Assembly (NCBI GenBank): GCA_964551295.1
Contig: CAZKDJ010000039.1
Span: forward strand, 1 to 26,302
Source: JAFGED01 sp964551295
GTDB lineage: Bacteria; Chloroflexota; Anaerolineae; B4-G1
Direction of reading: 5' to 3'
Length of the DNA stretch: 26,302 nt
Shown: piece after piece, positions 15,242 to 23,460 of the stretch
Layout of the letters: each line of letters opens with the position of its first letter
Numbering within the stretch: position 1 is the first letter of the stretch
Notes under the pieces: model-generated
Told to the model about the DNA's origin: nothing
The model's input: only the letters and a program-made list of their open reading frames with translations
Databases searched by the model: none
Position numbers and translations under genes: made by a program

Positions 15242-16655
15242 AGGGATCGTTGGGATTGCAGGGACAGTTATCCTGCTGACAATATATGTGGCCACAGCGC
15301 CTCCATCGCTCACGTGGGCTCACCAAGGAGCTGACGGTGGCGATCTGGCGACTGCTGTAGTGTGGGGCAGCATCCCACACCCACCGGGGTCTCCCACCTA
15401 CCTGTTGTTAGGGGATTTGTTCATCCACTTGCCGTGGGGAGACCCAGCGTGGCGACTGAACCTGATGTCGGCGGTATTGGCAGCAGGGGCAGCAGGGCTG
15501 ACGACAATGACAGTGTGGGATTTGCTCCGACGGACAGGTGAGGATGCCCGCCCGTCGACGCTGGGCGCTGCGGCACTGACCGGGGGCCTGTGCCTCGGTC
15601 TGTCGCCGCTTTTCTGGTCACAAGCCATCATCACCGAGGTATACACGCCGGCAGCGTTCTTCGCCGCGCTGGTAATGGCGCTGTCAATTCGAGGAGGGCC
15701 TGCCTGGGCACTCGGGTTGAGCTGGGGTATGGGCCAGGGGGCTCACCCCACCCTCATCTTTCTGGCGCCACTGATCATCTGGGGAGCCTGGGGAGAAAAA
15801 GACGGGCGATTATCACGACTGGCGACGGTCTACCTACTGGCGCTTCTAGGTTGGGGGGTGCTGTACGGTCCCGTGCTCCTGGCACGGGGCGATGTGCCTT
15901 GCCCATGGGGCGACGTGAGCACTTGCAACGGGTGGTGGGCGCTGGTCAGCGGACGGATGTATCGCGGCTATCTCTTTGCATTGCCGCTGGTTGACCTGCC
16001 GCGGCGGCTCCTGGCGTGGGGCGGGCTACTGGCTCGCCAGTTCACGCCGCTAGGCGCAGTGCTGTCAGGATTGGGGGTGGCATGCCTGTGGCGGAAACAA
16101 CGCTCGTTGGTATCTGCATCGGCTCTCGCCTTTGGTGCTGCCAGCGTCTATGCGATTGGCTACAACACAGCCGACTCTCTGGTCTATCTGGTGCCGGCAC
16201 TGCCACTGACGGCTCTCTGGCTAGGAGCGGGCCTGGCCCAGGCAACCGGCTGGTTGAGCCACCGATTGCGCCGGTGGGCATGGACGATTCTGCTACTACC
16301 CATACTCCAGGTGCTGCTGTTCTGGGGACAGATCAACCTGAGCGGCGACAGTGCTGCAATCGAATGGACAGAACTGGTGCTCGACCGCGCGCCATCGCGG
16401 GCCGTCTTGATCACCGAACAGGATGCGCACACTTTCACGCTGTTGTACGCTCAGGATGTCCTGGGCAAGCGGCCAGACGTGACCGTGGTCGATGAAGATT
16501 TGTGGGGACAAGAACCATACCACAGAATGATGATGGATATCCTAGAGCTCGAAGACAATGGGAGAGCCCTTTCTCTGGAGGAAGCACTGCACCAAACGGG
16601 CCGTCCCACCGTCCGCGTGACAGATCTGGTCGTTACAGAAGAGGAGTCGCCATAG
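15225..16655 (+). CDS. DUF2723 membrane protein (O-mannosyltransferase-like, TMEM260 family), first copy
   Basis: This 476-residue protein has ten or more hydrophobic helices. The N-terminal family signature is present: DGGDLATAVVWGSIPHPPGSPTY with acidic residues in the first loop, then PAWRLNLMSAVLAAGA. A soluble C-terminal part (about 385-470) has PSRAVLITEQDAHTFTLLYAQ. DUF2723 proteins are related to GT-C glycosyltransferases that use a polyprenyl-phosphate sugar and act on the outer face of the membrane. I chose ATG 15225, since an ORF start at 15177 would add an unlikely 65-base overlap with the GT2 gene and a polar extension. With a preceding GT2 and flippase-like protein, it could take the sugar from a lipid carrier and put it on a secreted protein or glycan. 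Confidence 0.92.
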   Translation: MMEKHKGIVGIAGTVILLTIYVATAPPSLTWAHQGADGGDLATAVVWGSIPHPPGSPTYLLLGDLFIHLPWGDPAWRLNLMSAVLAAGAAGLTTMTVWDLLRRTGEDARPSTLGAAALTGGLCLGLSPLFWSQAIITEVYTPAAFFAALVMALSIRGGPAWALGLSWGMGQGAHPTLIFLAPLIIWGAWGEKDGRLSRLATVYLLALLGWGVLYGPVLLARGDVPCPWGDVSTCNGWWALVSGRMYRGYLFALPLVDLPRRLLAWGGLLARQFTPLGAVLSGLGVACLWRKQRSLVSASALAFGAASVYAIGYNTADSLVYLVPALPLTALWLGAGLAQATGWLSHRLRRWAWTILLLPILQVLLFWGQINLSGDSAAIEWTELVLDRAPSRAVLITEQDAHTFTLLYAQDVLGKRPDVTVVDEDLWGQEPYHRMMMDILELEDNGRALSLEEALHQTGRPTVRVTDLVVTEEESP

Positions 16656-18592
16656 TGTCTTGGGCAAAGCGCACAGCGTGGGTACTGGTCATTCTGGGAA
16701 TCGTGCTGGTCGTCGTGTGGGCCGTGCACCTGACAGCAGTTGGGCTGTCGCTGCGAGAGCACCTGGCCCAAGCGCAGGCCCTGGCAGACAATCCGCAGTC
16801 GTTGGATCCGATGGAAGCCTGCAGCCTGGTACGCGATCTGCGCGGCGACGTGGTGGCCCTGCGCCGGGAGACGGGAGGGCTCATCCAGTTAGCCCCCCTT
16901 GTGGGCTGGCTGCCGGGCATTGGAGGAGAGCTACGGGCAGCTCCCCACTTGCTGGATACGGCCGACGGTCTGACCGAGGCCGGGACGCTGACGTGCGACG
17001 CGCTAGAGCCCGCCCTCACCTCCCTCAGCGACGCGGAAGGAGAGCGCCTCACACCGGAGCAGATGATCGTCCTCCTGGATAGGGAGCAGCCCGCCCTGGA
17101 GCAAGCTCTGGCAGCGGCAGAGCGAGCCCAGGCGGCCTGGGAGCAAGTGGACACGACCAGACTCTCGCCCTGGCTGGCGGGGAAAGTATCGGTGTTGAAC
17201 GAAGGGCTGCCGCTCCTACAAACGGGACTGCAGATGGCCACGGTCGCCCCCGAGCTTCTGGGAGCGGACGGGCCGCGCACGTATCTAATCCTGGCGCAAA
17301 ACGAGGACGAACTGCGGCCTACCGGTGGATTCATAAGCGGTGCCGGTATCCTCACAGTTGAGCAGGGCCAGATCATCGAGGTGGACTTTACTGATGCGAA
17401 CCTGGTGGACGACTACCTGCACAAGCCGTACCCTGAGCCACCGCAGCCCCTGTTCGACTATATGGGGTCGGAAATATGGCTGTTCCGCGACGCCAACTGG
17501 TCGCCCGACTTTCCGACATCCGCCCGGCAAGCGGCCTACTTCTACGAGTACGGACAGGGCGTGCCGGTCGACGGCGTCATCGCGCTCAATCAGCACGCAG
17601 TCGAGTTGCTCGTAGCCGGGCTGGGCGAGGTGCACATACCCGGTGTGGACGAGCCGGTCACAGCAGCCAACGTACGCCAGTCCATGCGAGAGGCGTGGAA
17701 CCCCGGCGAAGCCGGCGTCACTGCTGAATGGATCTTCAGCCGCAAGGACTTTATCAGGCAACTGGCCACCGCCATCCTTGGGCGGATCGAGTCCGACCCC
17801 GGCAGCGTATATTGGGTGCAGACCGCGAAAGGTATCTATCAGGCACTGGAAGGCCACCATCTGTTGATCGTTGTAGATGACGCCGATGCAAGCAATGCGC
17901 TGGCACAGGCCGGCTGGGACGGGGCGATACGCGGGAGCGACGGCGATTACCTGATGGTCATTGACGCCAACCTCGGCTTTGGTAAGGTCAATGCACTGAT
18001 CGACGAGAAAATGGATTACCTGGTGACCCTGCACGCCGACGGGACGGCCAGCGCCGATCTGTCGCTGATGTACACACACCGAGGCCAACGGGAGAACGTG
18101 CACTGCCAACACCTGGCGCCTTACACCGACGACACAACGTACGCAGCGTTGATGCACCGCTGCTACTATGATTACCTCCGCATGTATGTGCCGACCGGTA
18201 GCAAGCTGCGAGCGGCGACGCCTCACCCGACGCCAGGGGAGTACCTCGTTCGCGGCGAGCCAACCGACGGCCAGGCCGCCACGCTGGATGACGAAGCAGG
18301 CAAGACGGTTTTCGCACAGTTCCTCGTCGTCGAGTACGGCCAGGCGCTGACGACGCGCCTCGAGTATGACCTACCACAAGTTGTCCGGGCAAAAGATGGC
18401 CACTATAGCTACACGCTGCTGATTCAAAAGCAAGGAGGAACGGACGCCGCACCAGTCTCGGTGACAGTCGCACTGCCACCCAACGCCAACCTGTTGACGG
18501 CCACTCCGTCCCCCAAAACCATCGATGCCAACATTCTGACTTTCGACTTGCAGCTCGCCACCGATATTCTGATAGAGATCACCTATGAGTAA
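16655..18592 (+). CDS. DUF4012 membrane-anchored extracytoplasmic protein
   Basis: GTG 16655 overlaps the previous TAG by one base and follows GAGGAG (16641-16646), so it is preferred to the upstream ATG at 16502, which would add 51 arginine-rich residues. The 645-residue product has one N-terminal helix (about 7-28), a helical, possibly coiled region rich in Ala, Leu and Glu (about 30-190), and a conserved DUF4012 core with YLILAQNEDELRPTGGFISG at about 209-228. A later region contains LFDYMGSEIWLFRDANWSPDFP. DUF4012 proteins commonly sit next to polysaccharide genes in Actinobacteria, Chloroflexi and Patescibacteria. Their layout recalls LytR-CpsA-Psr-like ligases, though I do not see that family's catalytic signature. 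A role in attaching or organising surface glycan is plausible but unproven. Confidence 0.92.
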   Translation: MSWAKRTAWVLVILGIVLVVVWAVHLTAVGLSLREHLAQAQALADNPQSLDPMEACSLVRDLRGDVVALRRETGGLIQLAPLVGWLPGIGGELRAAPHLLDTADGLTEAGTLTCDALEPALTSLSDAEGERLTPEQMIVLLDREQPALEQALAAAERAQAAWEQVDTTRLSPWLAGKVSVLNEGLPLLQTGLQMATVAPELLGADGPRTYLILAQNEDELRPTGGFISGAGILTVEQGQIIEVDFTDANLVDDYLHKPYPEPPQPLFDYMGSEIWLFRDANWSPDFPTSARQAAYFYEYGQGVPVDGVIALNQHAVELLVAGLGEVHIPGVDEPVTAANVRQSMREAWNPGEAGVTAEWIFSRKDFIRQLATAILGRIESDPGSVYWVQTAKGIYQALEGHHLLIVVDDADASNALAQAGWDGAIRGSDGDYLMVIDANLGFGKVNALIDEKMDYLVTLHADGTASADLSLMYTHRGQRENVHCQHLAPYTDDTTYAALMHRCYYDYLRMYVPTGSKLRAATPHPTPGEYLVRGEPTDGQAATLDDEAGKTVFAQFLVVEYGQALTTRLEYDLPQVVRAKDGHYSYTLLIQKQGGTDAAPVSVTVALPPNANLLTATPSPKTIDANILTFDLQLATDILIEITYE

Positions 18593-19985
18593 AAAGAGTG
18601 TCCGGGCTTGGCTGCTGCTACTGGCGGTGCTCGTGGCACTGTTGCTGAGAGTGGGAACCCTGGGGCGCAGGAGTCTATGGGGCGATGAAGTCGCTACACT
18701 GCGCATTGCGTCGATGAGTGCGGAAGACATCATCCTCAACCGCGCGACTCGCTCTGATCCTCATCCACCGCTATTTTATCTACTGATGCATTACTGGACT
18801 GAAGCGGGACAAAGTGAATTCATCTTGCGCCTCCCCTCAGCGCTCGCGGGTATAGCAGCGATTCCCCTGCTGTACTGGCTAGTTCGCACATTTAGCGGCC
18901 AATGGAGCGCCATAGCCTCGGCGTGGCTCCTGGCGATCACGCCACTGCACATATGGTACTCACAGGAAGCGCGGATGTACGCGCTCGTGTGCACGCTAGG
19001 GCTGGCCTCGACGCTTTTCTACGCCTTGACTATCTTCCGACAGAAACCACTGGCTTGGCTAGGATGGATCGCAGTAACGGCAGCCGGATTGTACACAGAC
19101 TACTCAATGGTGCTAATTGTCGTCGCGCAGATCATCATCCTAGTCCCATTATGGAGAATCTACAGCGTGCGGCTGGCAGCGCGGTGGCCCGCCCTGATCG
19201 CACTGCCCGCAGCACTGCTGCTATCTACCCCTACAATATACACATTCGCGATGGATTTGGTGCTGGCCGGCGGAAAGGCCGGCTACTATCTACTGATACA
19301 ATCATGGCTTTCCGGGTGGGGCATCGACATCCCCCAGCCCCAGCTCCATACGGTGACTATGACCATGGCAGTGATCACGATGGGAGGCACAATCATAGCC
19401 GCCTACGTGCTGCCCAGCTATCTGAAAAAGATCCGTGTCCGAACGCACTTGGTGTTAGCAGCAACAGCCATCTACCTGGCGATTGTGATTGCATCCGCCG
19501 TGCCCCATGGGATGTTGCTGAAACGACAACTTTTGGTCTTACTTCCGTACGGGTTAGGCGGCATCGCCGCCATCCTCGCGGCCCTCCCATATCGCATCCG
19601 TCTGTTGGCAGCGTTGGTCCTTGTAACCCTGCCGGTGACAGGCCACATCGTCGCAGTGCGAGAACAAGAGGCCTGGCGCGACGTCACGCAGTTCGTGGAG
19701 AACAACGAAGAGCCGCAAGATATCATCCTGTTCGACCCTTCGTGGAGGCAGCATGATTTCGACTACTACTACCATGGCGACGTGCCGCGCCAGGGCATAC
19801 GGGAAAAAGACGTCCCAGAAACACTAATCAACATCACCGCGCTACTCCGACGCGTGTGGTTGGTGCAATACATTGATCCGTCGGGAGAGGTGCAACGCTG
19901 GCTCGACAAGAACTGCACGCTTCTCGACGAGCACATCTTTCCGGGTGTGCGCATGCGACTTTACGATACCAGGCCGCCCGATTGA
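18585..19985 (+). CDS. GT39/ArnT-like membrane glycosyltransferase
   Basis: A 466-residue protein with about ten to twelve hydrophobic helices. The first extracytoplasmic loop has LWGDEVATLRIA with the acidic pair (Asp32-Glu33) typical of the GT-C fold, followed by RSDPHPPLFYLLMHYW and the SQEARMYALV motif. Such enzymes move a sugar from a polyprenyl-phosphate donor to a protein or lipid acceptor on the outer membrane face. A soluble C-terminal end carries EAWRDVTQFVEN and EPQDIILFDPSW, resembling the tail of related Chloroflexi proteins. The ATG overlaps the DUF4012 stop (ATGAGTAA, 8 bases). It ends the overlapping chain, after which a 56-base gap separates it from the next gene. The family is clear; donor and acceptor are unknown. 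Confidence 0.92.
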   Translation: MSKKSVRAWLLLLAVLVALLLRVGTLGRRSLWGDEVATLRIASMSAEDIILNRATRSDPHPPLFYLLMHYWTEAGQSEFILRLPSALAGIAAIPLLYWLVRTFSGQWSAIASAWLLAITPLHIWYSQEARMYALVCTLGLASTLFYALTIFRQKPLAWLGWIAVTAAGLYTDYSMVLIVVAQIIILVPLWRIYSVRLAARWPALIALPAALLLSTPTIYTFAMDLVLAGGKAGYYLLIQSWLSGWGIDIPQPQLHTVTMTMAVITMGGTIIAAYVLPSYLKKIRVRTHLVLAATAIYLAIVIASAVPHGMLLKRQLLVLLPYGLGGIAAILAALPYRIRLLAALVLVTLPVTGHIVAVREQEAWRDVTQFVENNEEPQDIILFDPSWRQHDFDYYYHGDVPRQGIREKDVPETLINITALLRRVWLVQYIDPSGEVQRWLDKNCTLLDEHIFPGVRMRLYDTRPPD

Positions 19986-19996
19986 CCTACTCCTGG

Positions 19997-20010
19997 CATG
20001 GACGTCCATG
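19997..20010. promoter_or_regulatory. 14-base perfect palindrome between GT39 and the Thr-rich protein
   Basis: CATGGACGTCCATG is its own reverse complement and is 11 bases upstream of a TACAAT hexamer (20021-20026). A matching -35 at the right distance is not obvious, and a start from that -10 would leave almost no ribosome-binding site. It may be an operator for readthrough transcription or chance. Confidence 0.25.
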
Positions 20011-20041
20011 ACGGTTATGGTACAATTGAAAAGGAGGCATC

Positions 20042-20605
20042 ATGAAACGAATTACAGGTATACTGCTGCTAGCACTTGTAGCAACGGTGATCATTGGAAT
20101 AGCCGCTGGCCCTGAGCTGTGGGCCACCTCGGCTCAAAGTCCCTTGCGACAGACGATTCCGACGCGAACGCCGACCAAGCAACCATCGCCGACAAAGAAA
20201 CCCTCAACGCAACCACCACCGACTGCCCAACCAACTCACACCGCCACGCCAGAAGCCACTCTAAAGTCCACTGCTACACAAGCCACCCTGCCAAAGTCCA
20301 CCGCTACACAAACCACGGAGGTCACTGCGACACTGACTGCCGGTTCACCCACCGAGACACCTGTCAGCACCGCCACAGAACCCGCGGACACGGCTACCCC
20401 AACAGAGACCGCCAGAGTTTCTGCATCTGCGACTTCCACTTCCAAGCCAACGATATCCGAAGAAGAAGCAACTGCTTCCCCCGAGTCTACACAGCCAAAA
20501 GCACCGTCATGCCTAGGGAGCTTCTCTTTGCTTCTGTGTATCGGTGCAGGATTCGTGCTAATCGGCGTGATCATGCTAATCGTGCGGAGACGGCATGCCG
20601 AGTAA
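20042..20605 (+). CDS. Thr/Pro-rich C-terminally anchored surface protein
   Basis: This 187-residue protein has a signal peptide (about residues 1-32; MKRITGILLLALVATVIIG), a Thr/Pro/Ser-rich body (about 33-158), and a C-terminal hydrophobic helix (about 160-181) ending in RRRHAE. The body contains two 30-base tandem DNA units (20263-20286 and 20293-20316) coding for KSTATQ-type repeats. Such stretches are extended, often O-glycosylated stalks, and the neighbouring O-mannosyltransferase-like proteins make it a plausible glycosylation target, though this is inference. AAAAGGAGG before the ATG is a very strong ribosome-binding site. It overlaps the following gene by 11 bases. No enzymatic domain is seen. 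Confidence 0.8.
   Translation: MKRITGILLLALVATVIIGIAAGPELWATSAQSPLRQTIPTRTPTKQPSPTKKPSTQPPPTAQPTHTATPEATLKSTATQATLPKSTATQTTEVTATLTAGSPTETPVSTATEPADTATPTETARVSASATSTSKPTISEEEATASPESTQPKAPSCLGSFSLLLCIGAGFVLIGVIMLIVRRRHAE
20263..20316 (+). repeat. Two tandem near-identical 24-base units in the Thr-rich gene
   Basis: The segments at 20263-20286 and 20293-20316 differ by only two bases and are spaced with a 30-base period. They encode two KSTATQ-type blocks. This indicates recent internal duplication in the surface-stalk region. Confidence 0.6.
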
Positions 20606-21869
20606 GAGGCCATTGTCCTGGATTGGGCTTTTGATAGTTGGTGCGAGTGCTCTACTCATCCTGGCGGTATTGTTCGGCATCGGACGTCCTGCAATAGAAA
20701 AGCATCTCGCACAGAATGCCACGAGCCCGCCAACACGCCACCCAACAGCCGTTCCTCCGACCAAAACACCGGAACCGCTGATTCCAACGCACACGCCAAC
20801 CAAGATGACCACAGCGACCGATACGCCAACGCCATCGGCAGAACCGATAGAGACGACAGAGACAGGACCTACAGCTACCGATGCCCCTCCAACCCCCATC
20901 CCCAGTCCCAGCCCCAGTCCCATACACACCGTGGCGCCACCTTCCACCGACCTATGGCAAAGCCGCGCCCGGTGGGGAGTGGGAGTAGCAACAGGATCAA
21001 TTGAGCATTACAACGTAGAACCGCTGCGCTTGGGATGGTACGTGGACTGGAATACAAATCCAAGCCCAGCCCGACCAGGAGGTGTCGTGTACGTCCAGAT
21101 GCTTCGATTGCGGGGAGGAGGCTTGAGCCCTGACGTGGAGACCATCGCTACCATCGCACGCGCCAACCCCGGCTCGTTGTGGTTGGTAGGCAACGAGCCA
21201 GATGTGAAATGGCAAGACAACACAGAGCCTGCAACTTACGCTAGGCTGTACCACGAGGCTTACACCGCGATCAAAGCAGCAGACCCCACTGCACAGGTGG
21301 CCAGCGGTGGCGTCGCTCAACCGACACCGCTGCGCATGCGGTATCTGGACGCCTCACTCACGGCATATAGAGACCAATTCGGCACAGAAATGCCGATGGA
21401 TATTTGGAACATACACAACTTTATCTTGAGAGAAGAACGGGGCTCCTGGGGTGTGGACATTCCGCCAGGGTTGCCGGATGACCGCGGCATGCTCTACGAA
21501 GTTGACGATAACGACAACATTGAAATTTTCCGGCAGCAGATTGTGGACTTTCGACGCTGGATGGCAGAGCGAGGATACCAGGATTATCCTCTCATCGTCT
21601 CCGAGTATGGCATTCCAATGCCGGAGGATTATGGCTTTCCACCGGAGCGGGTAGTATCTTTTCTCAAAGGCACATTTGATTTCTTTTCAACTGCCCAAGA
21701 CCCAGCATTGGGCTATCCACAGGATAGCTATCGTTTGGTACAACGCTGGTGTTGGTACAGCTTGGACGCTCCAGACGATTATTACCCACAAGGCAGGCTC
21801 TTTGATCCTTCTACAAAGCAGCTGACGGCAATAGGACAAGGGTGGGTAGAGTATGTGAGGGAACATTGA
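20595..21869 (+). CDS. Membrane-tethered glycoside-hydrolase-like protein, (beta/alpha)8 type
   Basis: A 424-residue protein with an N-terminal hydrophobic segment (about 7-31) acting as anchor or signal, a Pro/Thr-rich linker (about 45-115), and a catalytic domain (about 120-420). The domain looks like clan GH-A (alpha/beta)8 hydrolases: RLGWYVDWN early, an acid/base candidate Glu201 in LWLVGNEPD, and a nucleophile candidate Glu337 in LIVSEYGI. Aromatic residues (WCWYSLD) near the C-terminus suit a sugar-binding cleft. I cannot fix the GH family, and substrate is unknown. It shares a clear layout and many motifs with the protein at 23461. The gene overlaps the Thr-rich protein gene by 11 bases and ends 21 bases before a DUF2723 gene. 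Confidence 0.88.
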   Translation: MPSKRPLSWIGLLIVGASALLILAVLFGIGRPAIEKHLAQNATSPPTRHPTAVPPTKTPEPLIPTHTPTKMTTATDTPTPSAEPIETTETGPTATDAPPTPIPSPSPSPIHTVAPPSTDLWQSRARWGVGVATGSIEHYNVEPLRLGWYVDWNTNPSPARPGGVVYVQMLRLRGGGLSPDVETIATIARANPGSLWLVGNEPDVKWQDNTEPATYARLYHEAYTAIKAADPTAQVASGGVAQPTPLRMRYLDASLTAYRDQFGTEMPMDIWNIHNFILREERGSWGVDIPPGLPDDRGMLYEVDDNDNIEIFRQQIVDFRRWMAERGYQDYPLIVSEYGIPMPEDYGFPPERVVSFLKGTFDFFSTAQDPALGYPQDSYRLVQRWCWYSLDAPDDYYPQGRLFDPSTKQLTAIGQGWVEYVREH

Positions 21870-21890
21870 ACTCGGCTACAGTCAATTGAA

Positions 21891-23417
21891 ATGAACAAGG
21901 AACAACAATTAAACTCAAAACCCAGAGTCAAACAGGACGCTCTGCTTCTTACCCTTGTTGGAATCATACTCTATGTGTCAACCTTGGCTCCTACTGTCCT
22001 GTGGATCGATGATGCGTGGTTGCAGATGAATGCGGCATTGGGAATCCTACAGGGCAGCGCAGGCAGCCACCCTCTGTGGGTGTGGGTTTCTCACCAATTC
22101 ACCAAGATTCCTGTGGGAGATATCGCAGGCCGGGTGAATCTAGTCTCTGCTATCTTTGGCGCCCTGACCCTCGGTCTGCTCTATCTAATTCTGCGAGAAA
22201 TAGGGGTAGAGCGAGGCCCCAGCGTGTTGGCAACTTTGGCTTTCATGGTCTCGCACACATTCTGGAGCTATTCTGTTCGCGCGGAAGTCTATACGTTGAC
22301 AATGACCCTGATGGCCTTGTTAGCCTGGGCCGGTTTGCGATGGTATAATACTGGGCGGCAGGCTTATTTAGTAGGAGCGGGTTTTGTCTTCGGGTTAGGC
22401 TTGACAGCCCACCTGATAGTTGTACTGTATGTCCCTGCGCTGCTTTGGCTAGTGTGGCAAAGACGGAATCAGCTAAGCATGCTAGGCGGTCTGTACTCCA
22501 GTGTTGCAGTGGTAGTAGGTACTGCGCCTCTGGTCTACCTCTTGGTCCAAGATGCAATGACTATGGAATTGAACGCGCAGGAACTGATTCGCTGGGCTGT
22601 GTTCAGCTTTGAGGGATACGATTTCAGCAGCGCCTTTTTTGATTTCTCATTACGTCTCTTTCCATCAGATTTGTTCAACTGGCTGGCTTTTCTGGCAATC
22701 CAGTTTGTAGGGATGGCAGGCATCTGCGGGATTATCGGAGGCATCAAAGTATGGCGGATAGCTGGGCGCGATTTAGCCCTGTACTCACTATTGCTCTACT
22801 TGGGCGTGATGCTCTTTGCTTTCGCTTATCGAGTGGGGGAACGATACGCTTTTTATCTGCCAAGTTATTCACCCTTTACCATCTGGATTGGCTTTGGCTT
22901 GCAATGGGCAAGAGAATGGCTATCTCGATTTAGAACCGGGCTTGGAAAACAGCACTGGTTTCTGGCAGCAGTTGCTGTCCTCATCGTGAGTGTTCCTGTC
23001 ATATCCTATCGCATTTCTCCCGAGTTAGTCGCGCGTGGAATAACATTCCGAGATTCTCGACACGTACCAGGTCCAAATGGGAAATATTTCTTCCTATGGC
23101 CACCCAAAGTAGGATATGACGATCCACGAATCTACGCAGAAAAGACCTTGGACGCACTTCCTCCCAATGCAGTTCTTTTAACCGATCCTATTTTAGCCAA
23201 CACCCTCCTTTTTCTGCAAAAAGTGGAGGGAGTTCGCACAGATGTGAACGTGCGATATTGCTGTTGGGATATAGAGACTGTACTAGAGGAGGCAGGTGAG
23301 CGCCCCCTGGCCCTGGCAGATGTAGCTCCGGAGATCTATCCAATTGAACAGTTAAGTGAAGAGTATGAAATAAAGCCACTCGGATCAGTCTACTTGTTAA
23401 TCAGAAAACATCCCTAG
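21891..23417 (+). CDS. DUF2723 membrane protein (O-mannosyltransferase-like), second copy
   Basis: A 508-residue paralogue of the protein at 15225. The first loop carries APTVLWIDDAWLQMNAALGI followed by SHPLWVWVSHQF and GRVNLVSAIFGALTLG. The HPP of the first copy is reduced to HP here. About ten to twelve hydrophobic helices follow. The soluble C-terminal part (about 420-508) contains PPNAVLLTDPILANTLLFLQ, matching that of the first copy. No clear ribosome-binding site precedes the ATG, which is 21 bases after the GH-like stop. Having two DUF2723 proteins suggests that two related but distinct glycosylation steps are encoded. It stands between two GH-like genes, which may remodel the glycan it makes, although this is only suggested by position. 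Confidence 0.92.
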   Translation: MNKEQQLNSKPRVKQDALLLTLVGIILYVSTLAPTVLWIDDAWLQMNAALGILQGSAGSHPLWVWVSHQFTKIPVGDIAGRVNLVSAIFGALTLGLLYLILREIGVERGPSVLATLAFMVSHTFWSYSVRAEVYTLTMTLMALLAWAGLRWYNTGRQAYLVGAGFVFGLGLTAHLIVVLYVPALLWLVWQRRNQLSMLGGLYSSVAVVVGTAPLVYLLVQDAMTMELNAQELIRWAVFSFEGYDFSSAFFDFSLRLFPSDLFNWLAFLAIQFVGMAGICGIIGGIKVWRIAGRDLALYSLLLYLGVMLFAFAYRVGERYAFYLPSYSPFTIWIGFGLQWAREWLSRFRTGLGKQHWFLAAVAVLIVSVPVISYRISPELVARGITFRDSRHVPGPNGKYFFLWPPKVGYDDPRIYAEKTLDALPPNAVLLTDPILANTLLFLQKVEGVRTDVNVRYCCWDIETVLEEAGERPLALADVAPEIYPIEQLSEEYEIKPLGSVYLLIRKHP

Positions 23418-23460
23418 TGCGCTGTCATCAAGTAATTCAATAACGATAAGGAGTTTTACC

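Noticed and set aside
16502..16654. N-terminal extension of the DUF4012 protein from the upstream ATG
   Set aside because: It would add 51 arginine-rich residues overlapping the DUF2723 gene. The GTG at 16655 has a good ribosome-binding site and begins directly before the membrane helix.
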